A stretch of 64,000 nt of DNA from Pseudomonas agarici (GCF_900109755.1 NZ_FOAR01000015.1:83999-147998); one strand, 5' to 3'. Shown: positions 1 through 9,538, counted from the stretch's first letter. The notes: generated from the sequence alone by a model not told the origin. Numbers and translations: made by a program.

Positions 1-1163
1 CCGCCCGTCTTGAAGCCGCGAGTTTGCGACATCTGGAAGGTTTCCATGACCACGCCTTGACCTGCAAATGCAGCATCGCCGTGGAGGGAAATCGGCAGCA
101 CCTTGTCACCGGTCACATCGTTGCGACGATCCTGGCGGGCACGAACCGAACCTTCGACCACCGGGGAAACGATTTCCAGGTGGGACGGGTTGAACGCCAT
201 GGCCAGGTGCACTTCGCCACCTGTGGTCATCACGTTGGATGAGAAGCCCTGGTGGTATTTCACGTCACCGGAGCCCAGCTCGACCTTCTTCTTGCCTTCG
301 AACTCGTCGAACAGCTCGCGTGGGTTCTTGCCGAAGGTGTTGACCAACACGTTCAGACGGCCACGGTGGGCCATGCCGATAACAATTTCCTTGGTACCGT
401 AGGAGCCTGAGCGCTGGATCATCTCATCCAGCATCGGAATCAGGCTCTCACCACCTTCCAGACCGAAACGCTTGGTGCCTGGGTATTTAGTACCCAGGTA
501 TTTTTCCAGACCTTCAGCGGCGGTGACGCGCTCGAGCAGGTGGCTCTTGACGTCCGGGGAGAAGGTCGGGCGACCGCGCACGCTTTCCAGACGCTGCTGG
601 AACCAGTGGCGTTGCTCGGAGTCGACGATATGGGTGAACTCGGCACCGATGGTGCGGCAATAGGTCTGCTGCAACGCTTCGTGAATTTCGCTTAAGCTCG
701 CCTCTTCTTTGCCGATGAACAGGTCGCCGGCACGGAAGGTTGTATCAAGATCGGCATTGGTCAAGCCGTAATGATTGATCGACAGATCCGCGGGTGCAGG
801 ACGCTGCCACAGTCCCAGCGGGTCGAGCTGGGCTGCCTGGTGGCCACGCATCCGGTAGGCCTGAATCAGTCGCAGCACCTCAACCTGCTTCTTCTCGTGC
901 TCGCTGCTCACGCTACCGGCGGAAACCGGTTGGGCGCGGCGCTGGTTCTTTGCCAGCAACACGAAATGCTCGCGGATTGTAGAATGCGATACATCGGTGG
1001 CAGCGTTGCCGTCAGCGGGCAACGTCTGAAATTTGGTGCGCCACTCTTCTGGCACAGCGTTAGGGTCGTGCAGGTAGAGCTCATAGAGCTCTTCCACATA
1101 GGCAGCGTTACCACCTGAAAGATAGCCGCTATTCCACATGCGCTGCATCACGCTTTCTTGCAT
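1..1163 (-). CDS. sucA: 2-oxoglutarate dehydrogenase E1 component, N-terminal part (cut by window edge)
   Basis: This is the thiamine-diphosphate-dependent E1 subunit of the 2-oxoglutarate dehydrogenase complex, which decarboxylates 2-oxoglutarate in the TCA cycle. The minus-strand frame opens with MQESVMQRMWNSGYLSGG, the E1 N-terminal segment, and stays open to the left edge, giving about 387 codons of a protein usually near 940 residues. The conserved HRGRLNVL stretch of the thiamine-diphosphate fold is visible. The start is the ATG whose complement lies at 1161-1163. It follows sdhB on the same strand after a gap of about 276 bases, the usual Pseudomonas sdh-suc order. The 3' end and sucB lie outside the window. 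Confidence 0.97.
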   Translation of the reverse strand, partial: MQESVMQRMWNSGYLSGGNAAYVEELYELYLHDPNAVPEEWRTKFQTLPADGNAATDVSHSTIREHFVLLAKNQRRAQPVSAGSVSSEHEKKQVEVLRLIQAYRMRGHQAAQLDPLGLWQRPAPADLSINHYGLTNADLDTTFRAGDLFIGKEEASLSEIHEALQQTYCRTIGAEFTHIVDSEQRHWFQQRLESVRGRPTFSPDVKSHLLERVTAAEGLEKYLGTKYPGTKRFGLEGGESLIPMLDEMIQRSGSYGTKEIVIGMAHRGRLNVLVNTFGKNPRELFDEFEGKKKVELGSGDVKYHQGFSSNVMTTGGEVHLAMAFNPSHLEIVSPVVEGSVRARQDRRNDVTGDKVLPISLHGDAAFAGQGVVMETFQMSQTRGFKTG

Positions 1164-1439
1164 GCTTGGTCACCCTCGGTTAGGGGACACCATCGGCGAA
1201 AACACCGAGCAAGCTTGCAAAAGTCCGAATGCCGCGACTTGAACAAGTCACTTAGGATCACGCTGATAGTCCGGGTACCAGCCCGGATGCCCCTGCTGGT
1301 CTCATTTCTTCAAAATAAGAGCCACAGCTTTATGAGCCGTCGCTCAGGTTAAAACTACGGCGCCGGTTGAAGCCCGCGCCGCAGCTCTCTACAGGTACAG
1401 CGGTACTGCATTTACAACAACCGGATTACAGCAATCCAA

Positions 1440-2144
1440 TCACACGCCGCTTTGCAGCAGCATGAGACGGATGTGACCGATGGCCTTAGTCGGGTTCAGG
1501 CCTTTCGGACATACGTTGACGCAGTTCATGATCCCACGGCAGCGGAATACGCTGAACGGGTCATCCAGCGAAGCCAGACGCTCGACAGTCTTGGTGTCGC
1601 GGCTGTCTGACAGGAAGCGGTAGGCTTGCAGCAGAGCGGCCGGGCCCAGGAATTTGTCTGGGTTCCACCAGAAGGACGGGCAAGACGTCGAGCAGCAAGC
1701 GCACAAGATGCACTCGTACAAGCCGTCGAGCTTTTCACGCTCTTCCGGAGACTGCAGACGCTCGATGGCCGGAGCCGGCGTATCGTTCTGCAGGAATGGC
1801 TTAACCTTCTCATATTGCTTGTAGAAGATGCTCATATCGACGACCAGGTCACGAATAACCGGCAAACCAGGCAACGGACGAACAACCAGCTTGTTGCCCT
1901 TGACCACGGCGGACAGCGGCGTGATGCACGCCAGGCCGTTCTTGCCATTGATATTCATGCCATCGGAACCGCAAACGCCTTCACGGCAGGAGCGACGATA
2001 GGAGAATCCCTCGTCCTGCTCCTTGATCAGCGCCAGCACGTCCAGCACCATGAGGTCCTTGCCGCCGGTATCGACCTGGAAAACCTGGGTTTTCGGTGCC
2101 GAGTCGGTGTCGGGGTTGTAACGATAAACTTCGACTTGCAACAT
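1440..2144 (-). CDS. sdhB: Succinate dehydrogenase iron-sulfur subunit
   Basis: SdhB passes electrons from the flavin of SdhA to the membrane quinone site through three iron-sulfur clusters. The 234-residue product shows the 2Fe-2S motif CREGVCGSDG near residue 60, then ECILCACCSTSCP and CRGIMNCVNVCPKG for the 4Fe-4S and 3Fe-4S clusters. A GTG nine bases upstream is in frame, but the ATG at 2144 gives the canonical MLQVEVYRYNP start and has GGGTG at a suitable distance. It lies 11 bases after sdhA and ends the sdhCDAB operon. Confidence 0.98.
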   Translation of the reverse strand: MLQVEVYRYNPDTDSAPKTQVFQVDTGGKDLMVLDVLALIKEQDEGFSYRRSCREGVCGSDGMNINGKNGLACITPLSAVVKGNKLVVRPLPGLPVIRDLVVDMSIFYKQYEKVKPFLQNDTPAPAIERLQSPEEREKLDGLYECILCACCSTSCPSFWWNPDKFLGPAALLQAYRFLSDSRDTKTVERLASLDDPFSVFRCRGIMNCVNVCPKGLNPTKAIGHIRLMLLQSGV

Positions 2145-2155
2145 AGCGGTCACCC

Positions 2156-3928
2156 TTAATAAGTCCGGACTTTAGGTTCGAAAGTCGGAACGGTCTTCGG
2201 CGAGAAGTTCACGGCACGTTTCGCAACGCGTTTCTCACCCGGGAAGTACAGGGTGTGGCACAGCCAGTTTTCGTCGTCGCGGTCTTCGAAGTCTTCACGG
2301 GCGTGGGCACCGCGGGACTCTTTACGCACTTCTGCAGCGATGGCTGTGGCTTCGGCCACTTCCAGCAGGTTCTGCAGCTCCAGGGCTTCGATACGTGCGG
2401 TGTTGAATGCCTGCGATTTGTCGTTGATCTTGACGTTGGCAATACGCTCGCGCAGGCCAGCCAACTGGGCGATACCCTTCTGCATGTATTCACCGGTGCG
2501 GAATACACCGAAGTAGTTCTGCATGCAGCTTTGCAACTCGCGACGCAGGGTAGCCACGTCTTCACCGTCGGTACGCTCGTTGAGCTTGGCCAGGCGGTTC
2601 AGGGCAACTTCGACGTCGGTGTCGCTGGCGTCACGGTATTCGATACCGTCGGTCAGGGCCTTTTCCAGGTGCAGGCCGGCCGCACGACCGAATACCACCA
2701 GGTCGAGCAGCGAGTTACCGCCCAGGCGGTTGGCGCCGTGAACCGATACGCACGCCACTTCTCCCACCGCGAACAGGCCAGGGATAATGGTGTCGACGCC
2801 TTCGGCGTTCTGGGTGATGGCCTGGCCATGAATGTTGGTGGCAACGCCGCCCATCATATAGTGGCAGGTTGGCACAACCGGGACCGGAGCAGTCACCGGG
2901 TCAACATGCGCAAACGTCTTGGACAGCTCGCAGATACCTGGCAGGCGGCTGTGCAGCACTTCCTCGCCAAGGTGGTCGAGCTTGAGCATCACGTAGTCGC
3001 CATTCGGACCGCAACCGTTGCCGGCGATGATTTCCTTCACCATCGAACGGGCAACCACGTCGCGACCGGCCAGGTCTTTCGCGTTCGGCGCATAACGCTC
3101 CATGAAACGCTCGCCGTGCTTGTTGATCAGATAACCACCTTCACCACGGCAACCTTCGGTCACCAACACGCCGGCGCCGGCGATACCGGTCGGATGGAAC
3201 TGCCACATTTCGATGTCTTGCACCGGTACGCCAGCGCGCAGGGCCATGCCGACGCCGTCGCCGGTGTTGATCAGGGCATTGGTGGTGGACGAGTAGATAC
3301 GACCGGCACCGCCGGTAGCCAGGACAGTGGCCTTGGCACGGATATAGCTGGTTTCACCGGTTTCGATGCAGATGGCGATCACCCCGACGAACGCACCGTC
3401 CTGGTTCTTCACCAGATCAACGGCATAGTACTCGTTCAGGAAGGTGGTGCCGGCTTTCAGGTTACCTTGGTAAAGCGTGTGCAGCAGGGCGTGACCGGTG
3501 CGGTCGGACGCCGCGCAGGTACGTGCCGCCTGGCCGCCCTTGCCGAAGTCCTTGGACTGGCCGCCGAATGGGCGCTGGTAGATACGACCGGATTCAGTGC
3601 GGGAGAACGGCAAGCCCATATGATCCAGCTCGAACACCGCGGCAGGGCCTTCCTGACACATGTACTCGATAGCGTCCTGGTCGCCGATATAGTCGGACCC
3701 CTTGACGGTATCGTACATGTGCCAGCGCCAATCGTCGTTCGGGTCGGCCGAAGCAATGGCGCAGGTGATGCCGCCCTGAGCCGATACAGTGTGTGAACGG
3801 GTCGGGAACACCTTGGTGATCACGGCCGTCCTGTGGCCGCCCTGAGCCAACTGCAGTGCGGCACGCATGCCTGCGCCGCCGCCGCCAATGATGATGGCGT
3901 CAAAAGAGATCGTTGGAATGTTAGCCAT
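2156..3928 (-). CDS. sdhA: Succinate dehydrogenase flavoprotein subunit
   Basis: This is the catalytic subunit of complex II, which oxidises succinate to fumarate at the cytoplasmic face of the inner membrane. The 590-residue length is typical. Visible are the FAD-binding GGGGAGMRAA near residue 16, the covalent-flavin histidine in RSHTVSAQGG, and the active-site and FAD-contact HGANRLGGNSLLD region. It starts three bases after the sdhD stop and is translated from the same message as its neighbours. Confidence 0.98.
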   Translation of the reverse strand: MANIPTISFDAIIIGGGGAGMRAALQLAQGGHRTAVITKVFPTRSHTVSAQGGITCAIASADPNDDWRWHMYDTVKGSDYIGDQDAIEYMCQEGPAAVFELDHMGLPFSRTESGRIYQRPFGGQSKDFGKGGQAARTCAASDRTGHALLHTLYQGNLKAGTTFLNEYYAVDLVKNQDGAFVGVIAICIETGETSYIRAKATVLATGGAGRIYSSTTNALINTGDGVGMALRAGVPVQDIEMWQFHPTGIAGAGVLVTEGCRGEGGYLINKHGERFMERYAPNAKDLAGRDVVARSMVKEIIAGNGCGPNGDYVMLKLDHLGEEVLHSRLPGICELSKTFAHVDPVTAPVPVVPTCHYMMGGVATNIHGQAITQNAEGVDTIIPGLFAVGEVACVSVHGANRLGGNSLLDLVVFGRAAGLHLEKALTDGIEYRDASDTDVEVALNRLAKLNERTDGEDVATLRRELQSCMQNYFGVFRTGEYMQKGIAQLAGLRERIANVKINDKSQAFNTARIEALELQNLLEVAEATAIAAEVRKESRGAHAREDFEDRDDENWLCHTLYFPGEKRVAKRAVNFSPKTVPTFEPKVRTY

Positions 3929-3931
3929 GAA

Positions 3932-4300
3932 TCAGATACCCCAGAGAATCTGCACACCCCAGACGAAGTACGCGAACATCGCAATGCCGCATACCACCTG
4001 GAAAAGAAAACGCACTACAGTCGCGGACTTGCCGAGCGCCATCGGCGTCAGGTAGTCGGTCGCGATGGTCCACATGCCAACCCAGGCGTGAGCGCCCAGG
4101 GCCACCAGCGACAGCAGACTGAAGATGCGCATCCAACCGTGAGAGAACAGCTCGTGCCATTGGGCGTAGCCCAGGCCCGGGTTCGCGATGAGGTATCCGA
4201 TCAGAAACAGGAAGTAAGCCGCGAGAACGACCGCCGACACGCGCTGTGCCATCCAGTCATAGAGGCCCGAACGCGAGAGGTTCGTGACGTTAGTTACCAT
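3932..4300 (-). CDS. sdhD: Succinate dehydrogenase membrane anchor subunit
   Basis: SdhD is one of the two hydrophobic anchors that bind haem b and ubiquinone. The 122-residue protein has three predicted membrane spans, at about residues 18-38, 55-75 and 95-120. It begins MVTNVTNLSRSGLYDWMAQR, typical of the gamma-proteobacterial protein. Its start overlaps the end of sdhC by 7 bases, which implies translational coupling. Confidence 0.95.
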   Translation of the reverse strand: MVTNVTNLSRSGLYDWMAQRVSAVVLAAYFLFLIGYLIANPGLGYAQWHELFSHGWMRIFSLLSLVALGAHAWVGMWTIATDYLTPMALGKSATVVRFLFQVVCGIAMFAYFVWGVQILWGI

Positions 4301-4668
4301 ATCCAGACTCCTGCCAGAACGATTACCACTACGGAAACAGCGATAACGATTTTCGAGCCCAGCTTGCCGCCTTCAAGCGTATCGCCGATGCCCGTGTCCA
4401 TGATCAGATGGCGCACGCCGGCAACCAGGTGATACAACAAGGCGGATAGGATGCCCCAAATCACTAGCTTGGCTAGCGGACTGGTCAGACACGCTTTCAC
4501 CTGACCGAAGCCTTCCTCGGAGCTCAGCGACTTGTCCAATGCATAGAGCATGATGGCCAGACTGACAAAGAGGACGACACCGGAAATACGGTGAAGAATG
4601 GACGTGTAAGCAGTGACTGGGAGTTTGATGGTCCTTAGGTCTAGGTTTACAGGTCGTTGGCTTTTCAC
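4294..4668 (-). CDS. sdhC: Succinate dehydrogenase cytochrome b556 subunit
   Basis: SdhC is the first anchor subunit and the first gene of the sdh operon. The 124-residue protein has three membrane spans, the conserved SILHRISG segment that contacts quinone, and a histidine-bearing HLVAGVRHL segment expected to ligate haem b. The start used is GTG at 4668. An in-frame TGA lies three codons upstream, so no longer start is possible. A sigma70 promoter lies about 140 bases upstream, divergent from gltA. Confidence 0.95.
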   Translation of the reverse strand: MKSQRPVNLDLRTIKLPVTAYTSILHRISGVVLFVSLAIMLYALDKSLSSEEGFGQVKACLTSPLAKLVIWGILSALLYHLVAGVRHLIMDTGIGDTLEGGKLGSKIVIAVSVVVIVLAGVWIW

Positions 4669-4805
4669 GGCTTTTTTTCACACTGAAGAGCCCCTAACAA
4701 TCAGGGCAAAGTTGTTGGGCAAGTGCACTGGTCAGGTACCCACCACCCAGGGAGTGACGACCCCCAATAAAAACAGGCCCAAAAGCCTCTGGCGGTCGGA
4801 CGCCG

Positions 4806-4834
4806 AGTATAGACAGTTAGGCTACTAATGACAA
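4806..4834 (-). promoter_or_regulatory. Probable sigma70 promoter of sdhCDAB
   Basis: Read on the minus strand the sequence holds TTGTCA (complement of 4829-4834), a 17-base spacer and TATACT (complement of 4806-4811). Both hexamers are close to consensus at the ideal spacing. Transcription would start near 4799, leaving a leader of about 130 bases before sdhC. No mapped start site is known to me. Confidence 0.7.
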
Positions 4835-4948
4835 CGCAAAGGACTACCTCCAGTGGTGCATTGCATTAGTGGGATAAAAGGCGTAAATAGCGGTCAATTT
4901 CGAGGAAAAATAGCACTCCAAGCGCTCTGGCACATGACTTTTGGCAAA

Positions 4949-4976
4949 TTGACTTTCGAATTTATCTCACTATAGT
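4949..4976 (+). promoter_or_regulatory. Probable sigma70 promoter of gltA
   Basis: TTGACT at 4949-4954, a 16-base spacer and TATAGT at 4971-4976 form a strong sigma70-type promoter about 58 bases before the gltA start. It points away from the sdhC promoter, about 115 bases apart, so one intergenic region drives both operons. Confidence 0.7.
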
Positions 4977-5034
4977 GGTGCGGGCCCTGCGTGGGGGGCC
5001 TGTCTGATGATTTCAAGCATAAATAGGAGGCCAT

Positions 5035-6324
5035 ATGGCTGACAAAAAAGCGCAGTTGATCATCGAGGGCGCAGCCCCCGTCGAGCTGCCCATTTTAACC
5101 GGCACCGTGGGTCCTGACGTAATCGACGTGCGGGGCCTGACGGCCACGGGTCGGTTCACCTTCGACCCTGGCTTCATGTCGACTGCGTCCTGCGAGTCGA
5201 AAATCACCTATATCGACGGCGATAACGGCACTTTGCTGCATCGTGGCTACCCGATCGAGCAACTGGCCGAGAAATCCGACTACCTGGAAACCTGCTACCT
5301 GCTGCTCAACGGCGAACTGCCGACCGCAGAGCAGAAAGCCAAGTTCGTCAGCACCGTGAAGAACCACACCATGGTGCACGAGCAGTTGAAGACCTTCTTC
5401 AACGGCTTTCGCCGCGACGCCCATCCGATGGCCGTCATGTGCGGCGTGGTCGGCGCCCTGTCAGCCTTCTACCACGACTCCCTGGATATCAATAACCCCC
5501 AACACCGCGAAATCTCCGCGGTCCGCCTGGTGGCCAAGATGCCGACCCTGGCAGCCATGGTGTACAAGTACTCCATGGGGCAACCCATGATGTACCCGCG
5601 CAACGACCTGTCCTACGCGGAAAACTTCCTGCACATGATGTTCAACACCCCGTGCGAGATCAAACCGATCAGCCCGGTGCTCGCCAAGGCCATGGACCGC
5701 ATCTTCATCCTCCATGCCGACCACGAGCAGAACGCATCGACCTCTACCGTTCGTCTGGCAGGCTCCTCGGGGGCCAACCCGTTCGCCTGCATCGCCGCCG
5801 GCATCGCGGCACTGTGGGGCCCCGCCCACGGCGGTGCCAACGAAGCGGTCCTGACCATGCTCGATGAAATTGGCGATGTCTCGAACATCGACAAGTTCAT
5901 TGCCAAGGCCAAGGACAAGAACGATCCGTTCAAGCTGATGGGCTTCGGCCACCGGGTCTACAAGAACCGCGACCCACGCGCCACCGTGATGAAGCAGACC
6001 TGCGACGAAGTACTCAAAGAGCTGGGCATCACCAACGATCCACAGCTGGAACTGGCCATGCGTCTCGAAGAGATTGCCCTGACCGACCCCTACTTCATCG
6101 AGCGCTCGCTGTACCCGAACGTCGACTTCTATTCGGGGATCATCCTCAAGGCAATCGGCATTCCAACCAGTATGTTCACCGTGATCTTCGCCCTGGCGCG
6201 GACCGTGGGCTGGATCTCCCACTGGAAGGAAATGCTCTCCAGCCCGTACAAGATTGGCCGCCCACGCCAGTTGTACACCGGCTACGAGTCGCGTGACATC
6301 AGCCGACTGGAAGACCGCAAGTAA
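5035..6324 (+). CDS. gltA: Citrate synthase, type II
   Basis: Condenses oxaloacetate and acetyl-CoA to citrate, the entry step of the TCA cycle. The 429-residue length fits the hexameric, NADH-regulated Gram-negative type. The active-site region HADHEQNAST and the motif GFGHRVYKNRDPRA are present. A strong AGGAGG-like site precedes the ATG at 5035. The gene is monocistronic, divergent from sdhCDAB, and followed by a stem-loop at 6355-6381. Confidence 0.98.
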   Translation: MADKKAQLIIEGAAPVELPILTGTVGPDVIDVRGLTATGRFTFDPGFMSTASCESKITYIDGDNGTLLHRGYPIEQLAEKSDYLETCYLLLNGELPTAEQKAKFVSTVKNHTMVHEQLKTFFNGFRRDAHPMAVMCGVVGALSAFYHDSLDINNPQHREISAVRLVAKMPTLAAMVYKYSMGQPMMYPRNDLSYAENFLHMMFNTPCEIKPISPVLAKAMDRIFILHADHEQNASTSTVRLAGSSGANPFACIAAGIAALWGPAHGGANEAVLTMLDEIGDVSNIDKFIAKAKDKNDPFKLMGFGHRVYKNRDPRATVMKQTCDEVLKELGITNDPQLELAMRLEEIALTDPYFIERSLYPNVDFYSGIILKAIGIPTSMFTVIFALARTVGWISHWKEMLSSPYKIGRPRQLYTGYESRDISRLEDRK

Positions 6325-6354
6325 AGTCTGGCGCTGAGACTTTAGCTGCATCGA

Positions 6355-6381
6355 AAACGGCCCCTTGATAGGGGCCGTTTC
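6355..6381 (+). terminator. Intrinsic terminator after gltA
   Basis: AACGGCCCC, loop TTGATA and GGGGCCGTT form a 9-bp stem followed by TTCTGTTTG, about 30 bases past the gltA stop. Confidence 0.8.
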
Positions 6382-6446
6382 TGTTTGTGGCGCTCTTTCT
6401 AGCCCTGCCGAGCCTGCTCTGCCATCTTCGCGGACACCATGACGGC

Positions 6447-6480
6447 AAAAAAATGCCCCGATCTCATATCAGGGCATTTC
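6447..6480 (-). terminator. Intrinsic terminator of yjcH-actP
   Basis: On the minus strand GAAATGCCC pairs with GGGCATTT and is followed by a run of T residues. It lies about 35 bases past the actP stop and faces the gltA terminator. Confidence 0.8.
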
Positions 6481-6514
6481 GTTTCGGCATCGCCTATATA
6501 GACGCCTGTACCCC

Positions 6515-8173
6515 TTAGTGAGAAACCGCCCCGCTCGCCCCCAGGCCGGTCTGCGAACGCACGAACTGCGGGAGGAACAACGCCCGCTCGTTCTCGGCCG
6601 CCGCCGACTTATCGGTGATGGAGAAGAACCAGATCCCGATGAACGCAATGACCATCGAGAACAGTGCCGGATACTCGTAAGGGAAAATCGCCTTTTCATG
6701 ATGCATGATCTGCACCCAGATGGTCGGGCCGAGGATCATCAGCCCCACTGCGCTGAGCAGCCCCATCCAGCCGCCGATCATCGCGCCACGGGTGGTCAGC
6801 TTCTTCCAGTACATGGAGAGCAACAGCACCGGGAAGTTGCAACTGGCGGCAATGGAAAACGCCAGGCCGACCATGAACGCGATGTTCTGGCTTTCGAACA
6901 AGATACCCAGGCCGATCGCCAGCACGCCGAGAGCGACGGTGGTAATCTTCGAGACACGGATCTCATCTTTCTCGTTGACCTTGCCCTTCTTGATCACACT
7001 GGCATACAGATCATGGGACACCGCCGACGCACCGGCCAAGGTCAGGCCCGCTACTACCGCGAGGATGGTCGCAAACGCCACCGCCGAAATGAAGCCGAGG
7101 AACACGCTACCGCCCACTGCGTCGGCCAGGTGCACCGCGGCCATGTTGTTACCGCCGAGCAAGGCTCCTGCGGCATCCTTGAACGCCGGGTTGGTGCTGA
7201 CCAACAGGATCGCGCCAAAACCGATGATAAAGGTCAGGATATAGAAGTAGCCGATGAAACCAGTGGCATACAGCACGCTCTTGCGCGCTTCCTTGGCGTC
7301 GCTCACGGTGAAGAAGCGCATCAGGATATGTGGCAGGCCGGCGGTACCGAACATCAGTGCCAGGCCGAGGGAAAACGCTGAGATCGGATCTTTCACCAGC
7401 CCGCCCGGACTCATGATCGCTTCACCCTTGGGGTGAACCTTGATCGCTTCGGCGAACAGCGTGTTGAAGTCGAAGTTGACGTGCTTCATCACCATCAGCG
7501 CCATGAACGAGGCGCCCGACAACAGCAGTACCGCCTTGATAATCTGTACCCAGGTGGTTGCCAGCATGCCGCCGAACAACACATAGAGACACATCAGGAT
7601 ACCCACCAGGATCACCGCGACATGGTAGTCGAGGCCGAACAGTAGCTGGATCAGCTTGCCGGCACCGACCATCTGGGCAATCAGGTAGAACGCCACCACC
7701 ACCAGCGAACCGCAGGCCGACAGCGAGCGGATCTGGGTTTGTCCGAGGCGGTAGGATGCCACGTCGGCAAAGGTGTACTTGCCCAGGTTGCGCAGGCGCT
7801 CGGCGATCAGGAACAGGATGATCGGCCAGCCCACCAGGAAACCGATGGAGTAGATCAGGCCATCGTAGCCCGAAGCGAACACCAGCGCGGAAATCCCCAG
7901 GAAGGACGCCGCCGACATGTAGTCGCCGGCAATTGCCAGGCCGTTCTGAAAGCCGGTGATCTTGCCGCCCGCCGCGTAATAGTCAGCGGCCGATTTGTTG
8001 CGCTTGGAAGCCCAATAAGTGATGCACAGGGTAGCGCCGACAAACGCGATGAACATCACGATTGCTGAGACGTTAAGGGGTTGTTTGTGCACTTCGCCCG
8101 TCAACGCATCGGCGGCCCACAAGGTGGAAGCGAAGGCCATGAGGCCCAAGGCTGCTAGAAGATGCCGGATCAT
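6515..8173 (-). CDS. actP: Cation/acetate symporter
   Basis: A sodium:solute symporter family permease that imports acetate and other short monocarboxylates with a cation. The 552-residue protein has an N-terminal signal-like segment ending near residue 20 and about 13 membrane spans, with the family's SFLGISALVFASGYDG and PHILMRFFTVSDA stretches. It overlaps yjcH by four bases (ATGA), the standard yjcH-actP arrangement. ActP is known for acetate uptake in E. coli; the exact substrate here is inferred. Confidence 0.92.
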   Translation of the reverse strand: MIRHLLAALGLMAFASTLWAADALTGEVHKQPLNVSAIVMFIAFVGATLCITYWASKRNKSAADYYAAGGKITGFQNGLAIAGDYMSAASFLGISALVFASGYDGLIYSIGFLVGWPIILFLIAERLRNLGKYTFADVASYRLGQTQIRSLSACGSLVVVAFYLIAQMVGAGKLIQLLFGLDYHVAVILVGILMCLYVLFGGMLATTWVQIIKAVLLLSGASFMALMVMKHVNFDFNTLFAEAIKVHPKGEAIMSPGGLVKDPISAFSLGLALMFGTAGLPHILMRFFTVSDAKEARKSVLYATGFIGYFYILTFIIGFGAILLVSTNPAFKDAAGALLGGNNMAAVHLADAVGGSVFLGFISAVAFATILAVVAGLTLAGASAVSHDLYASVIKKGKVNEKDEIRVSKITTVALGVLAIGLGILFESQNIAFMVGLAFSIAASCNFPVLLLSMYWKKLTTRGAMIGGWMGLLSAVGLMILGPTIWVQIMHHEKAIFPYEYPALFSMVIAFIGIWFFSITDKSAAAENERALFLPQFVRSQTGLGASGAVSH

Positions 8174-8481
8174 TGCTGAGCCTCCTTGAGAATCGCATTG
8201 TTAAGGTCGTCGAATTCACCATTGGCGCGACGCACGTAGATTGCAGTGAGAATAAAAGCCGAGACAATCAGCCCGACGCCAATCGGTATTCCCCAGGTAA
8301 CCGAAGACGTCGGACTGAGCTTGGCACCCAGCACTTGCGGCCCGTATGCAATCAAAAGAATGAAGCCCGAATACAACCCAAGCATGATCGCCGAAAGAAT
8401 CCAGGCGAATCGTTCCCTTTTCCTGACCAGCTCCTTGAAGCGCGGGCTGTTCTGAATCGAGAGGTAAATGCTGTCGTTCAT
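8170..8481 (-). CDS. yjcH: DUF485 inner-membrane protein, ActP partner
   Basis: A 103-residue protein with two membrane helices, at about residues 24-46 and 60-83, of the DUF485 family always found just upstream of actP. Its role is not firmly defined; it probably supports the symporter. I chose the ATG that gives MNDSIYLSIQNSPRFKELV rather than an ORF start 12 codons upstream, because the family begins here. Confidence 0.88.
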   Translation of the reverse strand: MNDSIYLSIQNSPRFKELVRKRERFAWILSAIMLGLYSGFILLIAYGPQVLGAKLSPTSSVTWGIPIGVGLIVSAFILTAIYVRRANGEFDDLNNAILKEAQQ

Positions 8482-8686
8482 TGTTTTTATCCTCGCAGCA
8501 CAGATGAGATGAAACATTTTTTACTTTAGGCGGCTGGGGAAGCGAAACCAGACGACCTTAGTATTAGAACGACACTAGTCCAGATTCGGAACAGCGGTGG
8601 GCAATGAGGCAAATCTTCAACAGACGGCAACACGAAGGCCACCGGGCAGAACGGCCAGGCCGCCTTCGCCTGAGGCCTTCGAAGTA

Positions 8687-9538
8687 TTACTGGGTCCACT
8701 CGGCGACGCGATCGGGATGCTTGCCTACCCATTCCTTGGCCGCCGCTTCAGGCTTGGCGCCGTCCTGGATCGCTAGCATGACTTCGCCGATTTCGTCTTT
8801 CGAAGCCCACTGGAATTTCTTCAGAAAAGCCGCCACTTCCGGCGCTTTCTTATTCAGGCCCTTACTGCCGATGCTGTTCACCGTTTCAGCCGCGCCATAC
8901 ACGCTCTTCGGATCGTCGAGGAAACGCAGTTTCCACTTGGCGAACATCCAGTGCGGTACCCAGCCAGTCACGGCGATGGATTCGTTCTTCTCGTGCGCAC
9001 GGGTCAGTTCCGCAATCATCGCCGCCCCCGAGCTAGCTTGCAGCTTGTAGGTATCGAGACCGTAGTCCTTGATGGCCTGCTCGGTCTTGAGCATCACGCC
9101 CGAGCCGGCATCGATACCCACGATCTTGTTCTTGAAGGTCGCGTCGTCCTTGAGGTCGGCGATGGATTTGGCCTTGACGTACTCCGGCACGATCAGCCCG
9201 ATCTTGGCATCCTTGAAGTTGGGGCCGTAGTCGACCACTTTGTCCTTGTTCTTGGCCCAGTACTCGCCATGGGTCACTGGCAGCCAGGCCGAAAGCATGG
9301 CATCGAGCTTGCCGGTGGCAACGCCCTGCCACATGATCCCGGTGGCCACGGCCTGCAACTTCACGTCGTAACCCAACTTCTGTTTGATCACTTCAGCAGC
9401 CACATGGGTGGTGGCAACACTATCGGACCAGCCATCGACATAACCAATGGTCACCGTCTTTGCATCGGCACCGGCCAAGCTGGAACTGACCGCAAACACC
9501 AGAGCGGCACCTACGCCTAAGAGTCGTCGTATCTTCAT
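8687..9538 (-). CDS. Glycine betaine/choline-type ABC transporter substrate-binding protein (orphan)
   Basis: A 283-residue periplasmic binding protein of the OpuAC family. A signal peptide ends near residue 26 (LAGADA-KT). Tryptophan-rich motifs that cage a quaternary amine in this family are visible: GYVDGWSDS near residue 33 and GWVPHWMFAKW near residue 200. No permease or ATPase gene adjoins it. Pseudomonas is known to have several binding proteins (CbcX, CaiX, BetX) that share one permease core, so this is probably such an accessory receptor. The ligand, whether choline, betaine, carnitine or another, cannot be told from sequence alone. Confidence 0.85.
   Translation of the reverse strand: MKIRRLLGVGAALVFAVSSSLAGADAKTVTIGYVDGWSDSVATTHVAAEVIKQKLGYDVKLQAVATGIMWQGVATGKLDAMLSAWLPVTHGEYWAKNKDKVVDYGPNFKDAKIGLIVPEYVKAKSIADLKDDATFKNKIVGIDAGSGVMLKTEQAIKDYGLDTYKLQASSGAAMIAELTRAHEKNESIAVTGWVPHWMFAKWKLRFLDDPKSVYGAAETVNSIGSKGLNKKAPEVAAFLKKFQWASKDEIGEVMLAIQDGAKPEAAAKEWVGKHPDRVAEWTQ

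Noticed and set aside
1164..1439. Possible hairpins in the sdhB-sucA spacer
   Set aside because: CCGGG/CCCGG and CTCGGT/ACCGAG pairings exist but lack T-runs and clear placement, so no terminator or promoter was called.
2255..3796. Long plus-strand open frame of 513 codons across sdhA
   Set aside because: It is an antisense shadow of sdhA; it has no ribosome-binding site and its composition is that of a reversed GC-rich gene.
5461..6351. Minus-strand frame of 296 codons over gltA
   Set aside because: Antisense shadow of gltA with no recognisable domain.
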